This document shows positions 1 to 5,253 of a stretch of DNA of 5,253 nucleotides, piece by piece. The DNA comes from an uncultured Chitinophagaceae bacterium. GTDB taxonomy: Bacteria; Bacteroidota; Bacteroidia; Chitinophagales; Chitinophagaceae. The stretch is from assembly GCA_946885665.1 (NCBI GenBank), contig CAMPGT010000265.1, forward strand, positions 1 to 5,253. The letters are read 5' to 3'. The notes beneath the pieces were generated by a model. The model worked only from the letters and a program-made list of their open reading frames with translations, ran no database searches and had not been told where the DNA came from. A program made the translations under genes and the position numbers. Positions within the stretch are counted from its first letter, which is position 1. Each line of letters opens with the position of its first letter.

Positions 1-33
1 CCCTTTGGGTAAACTTAAAAGTTAGAACTGAAA

Positions 34-81
34 ACGTTTCACGTCTCACGTTTCACGTCTCACGTTTCACGTCTCACGTTT
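34..81. repeat. Tandem heptamer array (ACGTTTC / ACGTCTC alternating)
   Basis: Two heptamers that differ at one base, ACGTTTC and ACGTCTC, alternate without interruption. This makes three perfect copies of a 14-bp unit (34-47, 48-61, 62-75) followed by a partial ACGTTT (76-81). Every heptamer contains the palindrome ACGT, so that tetranucleotide recurs exactly every 7 bp. The array lies just downstream of the stop codon of the minus-strand hydrolase and has no coding potential that I can support. Tandem heptamers of this kind are known between genes in some bacteria (for example the STRR elements of cyanobacteria). I recall similar ones in Bacteroidota, but that is from memory and unverified. 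Function unknown. Confidence 0.9.
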
Positions 82-95
82 GCCCATTGCCCATT
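82..95. repeat. Second heptamer repeat, GCCCATT x2
   Basis: Two perfect copies of GCCCATT (82-88 and 89-95) directly follow the ACGT-type array and keep the same 7-bp unit length with an unrelated sequence. The last two bases of the second copy form part of the hydrolase stop codon (94-96 on the minus strand), so the repeat physically abuts the coding region. Two copies alone could be chance. The shared unit length and direct junction with the neighbouring array make a related origin plausible. Confidence 0.65.
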
Positions 96-936
96 ATTTC
101 CCTCCTCCCCTCTTATACTGCAACATCCACTCATACATATTCTTTCCCCCTTCCCGGTAGTCGGGATCGTAGGCTTTTGTCCAGGAATTATGCGTGCCGC
201 CGGGCCAAACGCTATAACGTGCCTTTACGGCCGGTCCGTGGCTGTTGATCTGGTTCACATAATCAATGGTATAAGAGGCAGGTACCACGTCGTCGCCCTT
301 GTAATGAAATGCCCAAACGGGGAGATCAAACGAGGCGATTTTGGCAGCACGCTTCGGATCGGGCCACGACCCACCGCAAATCGGTGTAATCGCCGCTACT
401 GAATTACCGTATGCAGACGAAAACTCCCAGGTAACACCGCCTCCCATACTTAAACCGGTTACGTATATGCGAGAAGTGTCAACACGGTATTTTTTCAGCA
501 TGTATTGCAGCACATCGTACACCTGGGCGTTAGTGGGGCGCTTTTTAAACTGGGGAGAGACCACGATAAACGAAAAGTGTTCGCCGTTCACCTCAAAGCT
601 GGCCGGGAACGCTTTCTTGTGGATGAGCCAGGGCAGGCCGGTGCGAATCATATTTTTCAATTGCGTGGTACCATTTCCGACTTCACCGATGCCGTGAATG
701 AACAGGATCATCGGGTAGCTTTTGGAAGTGGAATCGTATCGCGCAGGCAATGCTTCGTAATAACCACCGCACACTTCATTTACATTCGTGGAAATGGCCG
801 TATTGATAGCAGGCGCCGTTTCAACAACACTATTGGCAGCACTGAAGCGGGAAGTAGAAAGCGTTTTTTTGCAGGATGAAAATACGAATAGGGTCATGGC
901 AGCACAAGCCAGTAACCTGAGGGCCGGATTTTGCAT
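94..936 (-). CDS. Secreted alpha/beta-hydrolase lipoprotein (esterase/peptidase-like)
   Basis: This 280-residue protein has an N-terminal lipoprotein signal: a hydrophobic stretch at about residues 5-21 ends in FSSC, so Cys22 is the likely lipidated residue, followed by Lys-Lys. The mature part reads as an alpha/beta-hydrolase of the group annotated as dienelactone-hydrolase, PHB-depolymerase or COG4099 'predicted peptidase'. It has an HGIGE oxyanion-type motif at 81-85, a GLSMGG nucleophile elbow with Ser163 at 161-166, a probable acid residue Asp215 in GDDVVP, and a probable catalytic His249 in GGTHNSW. All triad positions are present, so it is probably active. The substrate cannot be read from sequence; carbohydrate-linked or other ester bonds are possible. 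The ATG at 936 is preferred because it starts the signal peptide directly. No Shine-Dalgarno sequence precedes it, as is usual in Bacteroidota. It is divergent from the NADH dehydrogenase gene, and its 3' end abuts heptamer repeats. I see no terminator. Confidence 0.88.
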   Translation of the reverse strand: MQNPALRLLACAAMTLFVFSSCKKTLSTSRFSAANSVVETAPAINTAISTNVNEVCGGYYEALPARYDSTSKSYPMILFIHGIGEVGNGTTQLKNMIRTGLPWLIHKKAFPASFEVNGEHFSFIVVSPQFKKRPTNAQVYDVLQYMLKKYRVDTSRIYVTGLSMGGGVTWEFSSAYGNSVAAITPICGGSWPDPKRAAKIASFDLPVWAFHYKGDDVVPASYTIDYVNQINSHGPAVKARYSVWPGGTHNSWTKAYDPDYREGGKNMYEWMLQYKRGGGK

Positions 937-983
937 GGGATTCGGATTTGGACGGGTGCATAACGCGCTGTGAAGGAGGAAAA

Positions 984-1012
984 TTGTGTCCCTTTCAGGT
1001 TTCGTACCTTTG
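984..1012 (+). promoter_or_regulatory. Bacteroidota-type promoter of the NADH dehydrogenase gene
   Basis: TACCTTTG at 1005-1012 matches exactly the TAnnTTTG -7 element recognised by the primary sigma factor of Bacteroidota. A TTG at 984-986 lies 18 bp upstream and fits the loose -33 element. Transcription would be expected to begin around 1016-1020, giving a 5' leader of only about 10-14 nt before the ATG at 1030. This decides the start of the downstream gene: the in-frame GTG at 970 lies upstream of this promoter and would not be in its transcript. The rest of the 93-bp intergenic region shows no clear operator, and no exact match to the same consensus faces the divergent hydrolase gene. Confidence 0.7.
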
Positions 1013-1029
1013 CCTCAAATCATATATCA

Positions 1030-2313
1030 ATGAAAGTAGTGATCGTAGGCGGCGGGTTCGCTGGACTGAACCTCGCTAAGAAGTTGATCCGCAATGATGA
1101 TTTCCAGGTTACCCTTGTAGATAAGAACAACTATCATTTTTTCCCTCCTCTTCTCTACCAGGTATCCACTTCCTTTATCGAACCATCGAATATCAGCTAT
1201 CCGTTCAGGAGAATGTTTCAGAAGAAGGCAAATTTTCGTTTTCACCTCGGTTGCCTCACGAACATTGACACTGAAAACAATATCGTGGAGACGGACACCG
1301 GCGATGTGGAATATGATGGCCTGGTGCTCGCAATGGGTACCGAAACGAATTACTTCGGAATGGAAAACGTGAAGCGAAATGCGCTTCCCATGAAATCGAT
1401 CGATGACGCGCTCAATATCCGAAATCATATCCTCATCAATCTTGAAAAAGTCGTTCGCCTCAGCAACGGTCCGGAAAGGGAAAAGCTGCAGAATATTGTT
1501 ATCGCCGGCGGCGGTCCCACGGGCGTCGAAGTTTCGGGAATGCTTGCGGAAATGCGTAAGAATATTTTAAGGAAGGACTATCCTGAATTGAAAAACCTGA
1601 GAGGCAATATTTACCTGATCGATGCTTCGCCAACACTGCTCGGGCCCATGTCGCAAAAATCGCAGGAAGAAGCACACAAAGTATTGAAAGATCTTGGTGT
1701 GAAAATAATACTCGACACGGCGGTGAAAGATTATGACCATGGATTGGTGATGCTTGCTAATGGGGAAACCATTCCGGCGGCAACTGTTCTTTGGACATCG
1801 GGTGTAATTGCGCGAAAAGTGCCCGGCATCCCGGCGGAAAGTATCGGACGTGGCAGACGGATCATCGTGGATGAATTCAACAAAGTAAAAGGAACAGAAA
1901 ATGTTTATGCCATCGGCGACATCTGCTATCAAACTACAGATCCTGAAAATCCGGGCGGTCATCCACAACTTGCGCAGGTAGCCATTCAACAGGGAAAACA
2001 CCTGGCTGAAAATTTAGAAAGACTGAGGGAAAAGGAGCCGATGAAACCTTTCCGCTATCATAACAAGGGAACGATGGCCATCATTGCCAAGTATAAAGCG
2101 GTTGTTGACCTGCCGAGAGGTTTTTTTAAAGGATTCATCGCCTGGCTCGTGTGGTTGTTCATTCACCTGATACCCATTGCGGGCTACCGAAACAAATTCA
2201 AGCTTGCGGCGAACTGGATGTGGTCATTCATCAGTAACGACCCCACGCTGCGCCTCATCATCCGTCCGAAAAAAGAGGCCATGGAAGTATTGCGGGAAGA
2301 GGGGAAAGATTAA
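1030..2313 (+). CDS. ndh: Type II NADH:quinone oxidoreductase (NDH-2)
   Basis: A 427-residue flavoprotein, the usual NDH-2 length, expected to oxidise NADH and reduce membrane quinone without pumping protons. The order of motifs is classical: FAD-binding GGGFAG at 7-12 with Asp31 ending the second strand; the NDH-2 signature NNYHFFPPLLYQV at 33-45; AMGTETNYFG at 101-110; a second Rossmann motif GGGPTGVE at 160-167 for NADH; the FAD-contacting VYAIGD at 292-297; and LAQVAIQQG at 314-322, matching the AQxxxQ quinone-site region. A hydrophobic, Trp-rich C-terminal segment at about 366-401 fits the membrane-associating helices of the family. The ATG at 1030 is chosen over an in-frame GTG at 970 because the Rossmann strand begins at once and a good promoter lies between them. 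There is no Shine-Dalgarno sequence. It faces the divergent hydrolase and overlaps the convergent receptor gene by 4 bp. The related pyridine-nucleotide disulfide oxidoreductases are a less likely alternative, given the NDH-2 signature and the C-terminal anchor. Confidence 0.95.
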   Translation: MKVVIVGGGFAGLNLAKKLIRNDDFQVTLVDKNNYHFFPPLLYQVSTSFIEPSNISYPFRRMFQKKANFRFHLGCLTNIDTENNIVETDTGDVEYDGLVLAMGTETNYFGMENVKRNALPMKSIDDALNIRNHILINLEKVVRLSNGPEREKLQNIVIAGGGPTGVEVSGMLAEMRKNILRKDYPELKNLRGNIYLIDASPTLLGPMSQKSQEEAHKVLKDLGVKIILDTAVKDYDHGLVMLANGETIPAATVLWTSGVIARKVPGIPAESIGRGRRIIVDEFNKVKGTENVYAIGDICYQTTDPENPGGHPQLAQVAIQQGKHLAENLERLREKEPMKPFRYHNKGTMAIIAKYKAVVDLPRGFFKGFIAWLVWLFIHLIPIAGYRNKFKLAANWMWSFISNDPTLRLIIRPKKEAMEVLREEGKD

Positions 2314-4883
2314 TCATCGTCTCCTGCTCCGCCACCACCTTCAGGTCTGCCCTGGCGTTGGTTGAACATGTTGAAGTCGCGTTTTCCGAAGCGGTAAGAG
2401 AAGGTCACCCTGAAATTGCGCACTCTCCATCTACGGTAAGAATCCTGGTAGAAGTTTTCTGTATCGTAGATCTGTCCCCAACGGTCGGTGTTGAAGATGT
2501 CGTTAACGGCTAACGTTATGCTTGCTGCCCTGTTTTTAAGAAATTGTTTCTTTATGGCAAAGTCGGTGTCGAACTGTTCCTTATTTCGTCCCTGCGGAAT
2601 CACTTCTCTCGACTCGTATTCTGCCGTAAGCTGCGTGGTCAAATCTTTAAAGAATCCGCTGGAGGCCGCAAACTTGTAATTAAATATCAGTTTCGATTCC
2701 CAGTTGAAGCCCTGGTTGCTCAGGTTAAGGTCGCCCACTACGGCTTTCACTTTACGATACTGGAGGTTGATATTCGGGATCAGCTCAAAGTTGCCGATGT
2801 TCTGATTGAGGGTGAACTCGGCTCCCATCCTGTTGGTAAACTGCGCGTTGATGAACGTGTTGAGGATGGCATTCGGATCGATCGCCGCATTATTGAGCTG
2901 CTTGAACTGCTCGGAAGTGATGGTGTCGCTGAACTGCGTGATGTCGTGCTGGTTGTTCCTGAAATACAGTACACCGAGAAAATTGCCTGTTCCGTAGCGG
3001 TGGTTATAATTGAATTCAAATGAATTGGTGTATTCCGGACGCAGTGCGGGGTTACCCTGCCTGATATTCAACGGGTCGTTGATATCGATGAAGGGATTCA
3101 GTTGCCAGAAGTTGGGCCTCCGTATCCTTCTGCTGAAATTCACCTGTACTTCTGTTTCGTCAGAAACTTCTTTTGACAGGTACAGGCTGGGGAACAATCC
3201 GTCGAACAGGTTGCCGATGTCTTCCGGCAGACGGTAACCAAACGACTGCGCGCTGTCAACCAGCTCGCCATCGAATTTAGTATACTCCGCCCTCAGGCCA
3301 ACCTGGTATTTTATGCTGCCCAGTTTGTTCGAATACGTGGTGTAAGCGGCGTACACTTTTTCACCATACTTTACATTGGTGCTTAAGGGAAGTTTTGTTT
3401 CTGTGCTATTCCTTAATGAAAAGGCATTGTATACATTCGTGTTATCCTGGTTGAAAAAACGAAGTCCCATTTCCAGCCTCGAGACCTCACTGATCGGGTT
3501 TACGTAATCGGCTTGTATAGTTAACTGGTCGTTTCCATTAACACCTCCATTTCTCACCACGTTGGGGTCGCCTGCATTGGAACCGTCGGCTTTAAAATAA
3601 TAGTTGGTGATCATCGAATTATTCATCCCGTCACCCGTATTGTAAGTAACATCGGCGGTGAGTTCGCGTCCCTGTTTTGGAAACTTATGGGTGTAATTTA
3701 ATTGCGTTCTGCTCCTGTTGAATTCGGAGTTGCCTATTGAAATGCGTTTTCCCGTTTGCGTCAGCGCCTGGTTGACATCGAGGTATTGCTGGCTCTGCTC
3801 TTCATCGTTGCCAAACCTTCCTTTCACAAAGTTCTGTGTAACGGAAATGGTGTTGCGGTTGTCTATAAAATAATCCACCCCAAACCGGAAATTATGGAAC
3901 TGCCGAAGACGGTCGTTCGCAGATTGCTGGTTAAAGTAATCGGTGATGACACCGTTGTCTTTATTCTGCCGGAAGGATTCACTTTTTGCCACGCCGCCCG
4001 AGCGGTTGTAATGCGCGTTCGCGAACAGGTTGAGTTTTCCCTGGCGAACGTTGAGGCTAAGATTACCGTTCAGGATCTCGGTCGTTCCCACGCCCAGGGA
4101 AGCGATGCCGTTCATGCCCACACGTTTGTTTTTCTTCAGCACCACATTGATGATACCACCCGAGCTCGATGCGTCAAATTTCGCGGAGGGATTGGTGATC
4201 AGCTCTATCCTTTCAATGTCATCGGCAGCAATCTGCTCGAGCGTAAGAATTGTCGGTCTTCCATCCACAAAAATCTGCGGACTGGAGTTTCTTAGCTGGA
4301 CGTTACCGTCAACATCCACACTTACCGAAGGGATATTTTTCATGACGTCAACCGCGGTGCCGCCTGTTGAGGTAATGCTTTTGTCGACGTCGAAGATTTT
4401 CCTGTCTATGCCCATTCTGAGGGCAGGCGTTGTGGCCACTACCGTTACAGAGCCGAGCATGTCGGCCTGGCTGGCCAGCCTGATGTTCCCGACATCTATG
4501 CCGAGGTTCGCTTTATTGGTCTGATCCCTGCCGCCATTCTTAATGTTATCGGCGTATCCCTGGGCCGAAACACGTATCTCGAAACTGTCGGGAAGGTTAA
4601 GGTCGTCGAAGGAGAAGTCGCCGTTGGGACGGCTGAGCATTCCTGCGATAAGGCTATCCCGCCGTTTGCCTGCGTCATCTTTCGATAAAGCAAATACCTG
4701 CACAGATGCCGCTTCAATTCCTTTATTGCCCTTGCTTTCTACCACTCTTCCGAATAAGCCCTTTCTTGTTATCGCGCGGGGAACGCTTTCATAGGTCTGG
4801 GTTTCCTCAACAGGTTGATCCTGAGCTATTGTTCCCATGCACAGTAAACACAATAATGCCGTTGAATAAAATTTTAATCTCAT
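2310..4883 (-). CDS. Outer-membrane beta-barrel receptor (TonB-dependent-receptor-like)
   Basis: An 857-residue outer-membrane protein. A Sec signal peptide covers residues 1-20, with probable cleavage after TIA. A carboxypeptidase-regulatory-like beta-sandwich follows at about 43-137 (GRVVES, PNGDFSF, VSAQGY). A TonB-box-like SVTVVA lies at 145-150, then a plug domain at about 150-250 with NIPSVSVDVDGN, the FVDGRP turn and NPSAKFDASSSGGIINV. The remainder is barrel, alternating polar and aromatic strands, with the conserved SRRIRRPNFWQLNPF and QGNPALRPEYTNSFEF blocks typical of the 'outer membrane beta-barrel family' (PF14905-like) receptors of Bacteroidota. The last strand ends near Phe832 and is followed by a 25-residue Gly/Asp-rich tail. 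The ligand is unknown; no SusD partner is next to it, which argues against a Sus-type glycan locus within this window. ATG 4883 is chosen over an in-frame TTG at 4904 because it begins the signal peptide. It lies 47 bp downstream of the TPR gene and may share its transcript. True TonB dependence is inferred. Confidence 0.92.
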   Translation of the reverse strand: MRLKFYSTALLCLLCMGTIAQDQPVEETQTYESVPRAITRKGLFGRVVESKGNKGIEAASVQVFALSKDDAGKRRDSLIAGMLSRPNGDFSFDDLNLPDSFEIRVSAQGYADNIKNGGRDQTNKANLGIDVGNIRLASQADMLGSVTVVATTPALRMGIDRKIFDVDKSITSTGGTAVDVMKNIPSVSVDVDGNVQLRNSSPQIFVDGRPTILTLEQIAADDIERIELITNPSAKFDASSSGGIINVVLKKNKRVGMNGIASLGVGTTEILNGNLSLNVRQGKLNLFANAHYNRSGGVAKSESFRQNKDNGVITDYFNQQSANDRLRQFHNFRFGVDYFIDNRNTISVTQNFVKGRFGNDEEQSQQYLDVNQALTQTGKRISIGNSEFNRSRTQLNYTHKFPKQGRELTADVTYNTGDGMNNSMITNYYFKADGSNAGDPNVVRNGGVNGNDQLTIQADYVNPISEVSRLEMGLRFFNQDNTNVYNAFSLRNSTETKLPLSTNVKYGEKVYAAYTTYSNKLGSIKYQVGLRAEYTKFDGELVDSAQSFGYRLPEDIGNLFDGLFPSLYLSKEVSDETEVQVNFSRRIRRPNFWQLNPFIDINDPLNIRQGNPALRPEYTNSFEFNYNHRYGTGNFLGVLYFRNNQHDITQFSDTITSEQFKQLNNAAIDPNAILNTFINAQFTNRMGAEFTLNQNIGNFELIPNINLQYRKVKAVVGDLNLSNQGFNWESKLIFNYKFAASSGFFKDLTTQLTAEYESREVIPQGRNKEQFDTDFAIKKQFLKNRAASITLAVNDIFNTDRWGQIYDTENFYQDSYRRWRVRNFRVTFSYRFGKRDFNMFNQRQGRPEGGGGAGDDD

Positions 4884-4900
4884 CTTAATACGTTGATCTT

Positions 4901-4947
4901 GCAAGTATTTGCCTGCCCCTTAGACGCTGGTTATCGTGAATACTTGC
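4901..4947. repeat. 9-bp inverted repeat across the TPR/receptor junction
   Basis: GCAAGTATT at 4901-4909 is perfectly complementary to AATACTTGC at 4939-4947, separated by 29 bp. In a minus-strand read-through transcript the arms could pair, enclosing the TPR stop codon and most of the gap, with the 3' arm ending 17 nt before the receptor ATG. The distal arm lies within the last codons of the TPR gene. There is no following U-run, so it is not a standard intrinsic terminator. It could be an operator, an mRNA processing or stability element, or chance. Confidence 0.45.
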
Positions 4948-5253
4948 GGACAAACTTGTAATTATCATTATTCTGCACAATTTCCGGAACAGCTACAGCA
5001 GTGTGGGAAAATGTGTCGAGCATCCATTTTGCGACAACATTTTGGGGGTTTTTTTCGAGCACATCCTGCAAATATTTCCTGGCGTCATCCGGGTTTCCGG
5101 CTTCGCTCATTGCCCAGGCGGAGATGAGGTCGTTCAACGTAGGGCGCCTGGACGGATCGATAGATGAAGTATAGATGAGAATTTTATTGAGTGCCTCTTG
5201 CGCGTCTTTCCTGTTGTTTGTTTTCATCAGGCACTGGTAGCTGAGCCACTCTT
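4931..5253 (-). CDS. TPR-repeat protein, C-terminal part (5' end beyond window)
   Basis: Only the C-terminal 106 residues are visible. The reading frame stays open through the right edge, and the residues before the first internal Met (at 5227) continue a helical repeat pattern, so that Met is probably not the true start. At least one clear tetratricopeptide unit is seen: AWAMSEAGNPDDARKYLQDV followed by LEKNP, with the conserved small, aromatic and Pro positions. A probable preceding unit contains KTNNRKDAQEALNKIL. The last 30 or so residues after the final helix are not repeat-like and end in a basic KYSR-type tail. TPR arrays are protein-protein interaction scaffolds; the full protein could be a periplasmic, cytoplasmic or membrane TPR protein, and neither partner nor location can be read here. 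It is on the same strand as the receptor and 47 bp upstream of it, so co-transcription is possible. Confidence 0.75.
   Translation of the reverse strand, partial: EWLSYQCLMKTNNRKDAQEALNKILIYTSSIDPSRRPTLNDLISAWAMSEAGNPDDARKYLQDVLEKNPQNVVAKWMLDTFSHTAVAVPEIVQNNDNYKFVRKYSR

Noticed and set aside
12..23. AACTT-AA-AAGTT inverted repeat near the left edge
   Set aside because: Five base pairs of mostly A/T with a 2-nt loop is too weak to call a terminator for the hydrolase.
1016..1024. Minus-strand TATGATTTG as a promoter for the hydrolase
   Set aside because: It resembles TAnnTTTG but has three bases instead of two between TA and TTTG, so it does not meet the consensus.
970..1029. GTG start at 970 extending the NADH dehydrogenase by 20 residues
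   Set aside because: The extension lies ahead of the family's usual N-terminus, overlaps the -7 promoter element and lacks a ribosome-binding site; the ATG at 1030 starts the Rossmann strand directly.
2780..3019. Ser/Thr-rich 79-codon frame on the minus strand
   Set aside because: It is an out-of-frame reading of the receptor barrel; the Ser/Thr/Arg bias is what a shifted frame gives, not a real protein.
3756..4295. Long open frame of 179 codons on the plus strand opposite the receptor
   Set aside because: It lies wholly antisense to a well-supported receptor gene and its translation shows no recognisable motif; other opposite-strand frames here are rejected for the same reason.
4884..4904. 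TTG start at 4904 for the receptor
   Set aside because: It adds seven polar residues before a good signal peptide that begins at the ATG at 4883.
5048..5054. A AAA AAC slippery heptamer in frame in the TPR gene (minus strand)
   Set aside because: It fits the form of a -1 frameshift site, but the Glu-Lys-Asn-Pro codons are normal at a TPR helix end, the zero frame continues to a sensible stop, and I see no stimulatory structure. Chance is the better explanation.

Overview
This window looks like ordinary chromosomal sequence from a member of the Bacteroidota, probably near the Chitinophagaceae (inference). Four observations point there: a TAnnTTTG-type -7 promoter element ahead of the NADH dehydrogenase, genes without Shine-Dalgarno sequences, a lipoprotein with the 'SCKK' cleavage region common in that phylum, and a large outer-membrane beta-barrel receptor with an N-terminal carboxypeptidase-regulatory-like domain. 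Base composition looks even across the window. I see no integrase, transposase, phage gene, tRNA, rRNA or CRISPR array.

Layout from left to right. Positions 1-33 hold nothing I recognise. Positions 34-95 are a patch of seven-base tandem repeats of two types, and the second type runs into the stop codon of a minus-strand gene. That gene (94-936, minus) encodes a secreted, lipid-anchored alpha/beta-hydrolase with a visible Ser-Asp-His triad. A 93-bp divergent intergenic region (937-1029) carries the promoter of a plus-strand type II NADH dehydrogenase (1030-2313). This gene meets a convergent 857-residue outer-membrane receptor (2310-4883, minus), and the two stop codons interlock with a 4-bp overlap. 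Upstream of the receptor, on the same strand and 47 bp away, is the 3' end of a TPR-repeat protein (4931 to beyond the right edge). That 47-bp gap is part of a 9-bp inverted repeat spanning the gene junction.

The genes do not form an obvious pathway. The NADH dehydrogenase feeds electrons to the quinone pool at the inner membrane. The receptor is an envelope protein that may take up an unknown ligand or serve structurally. The hydrolase probably acts in the periplasm or at the outer membrane. The TPR protein and receptor may be co-transcribed, since they share a strand, lie close together and no canonical promoter is visible between them. I found no convincing new biological system. The most unusual non-coding signals are the heptamer repeat patch and the inverted repeat at the TPR/receptor junction.
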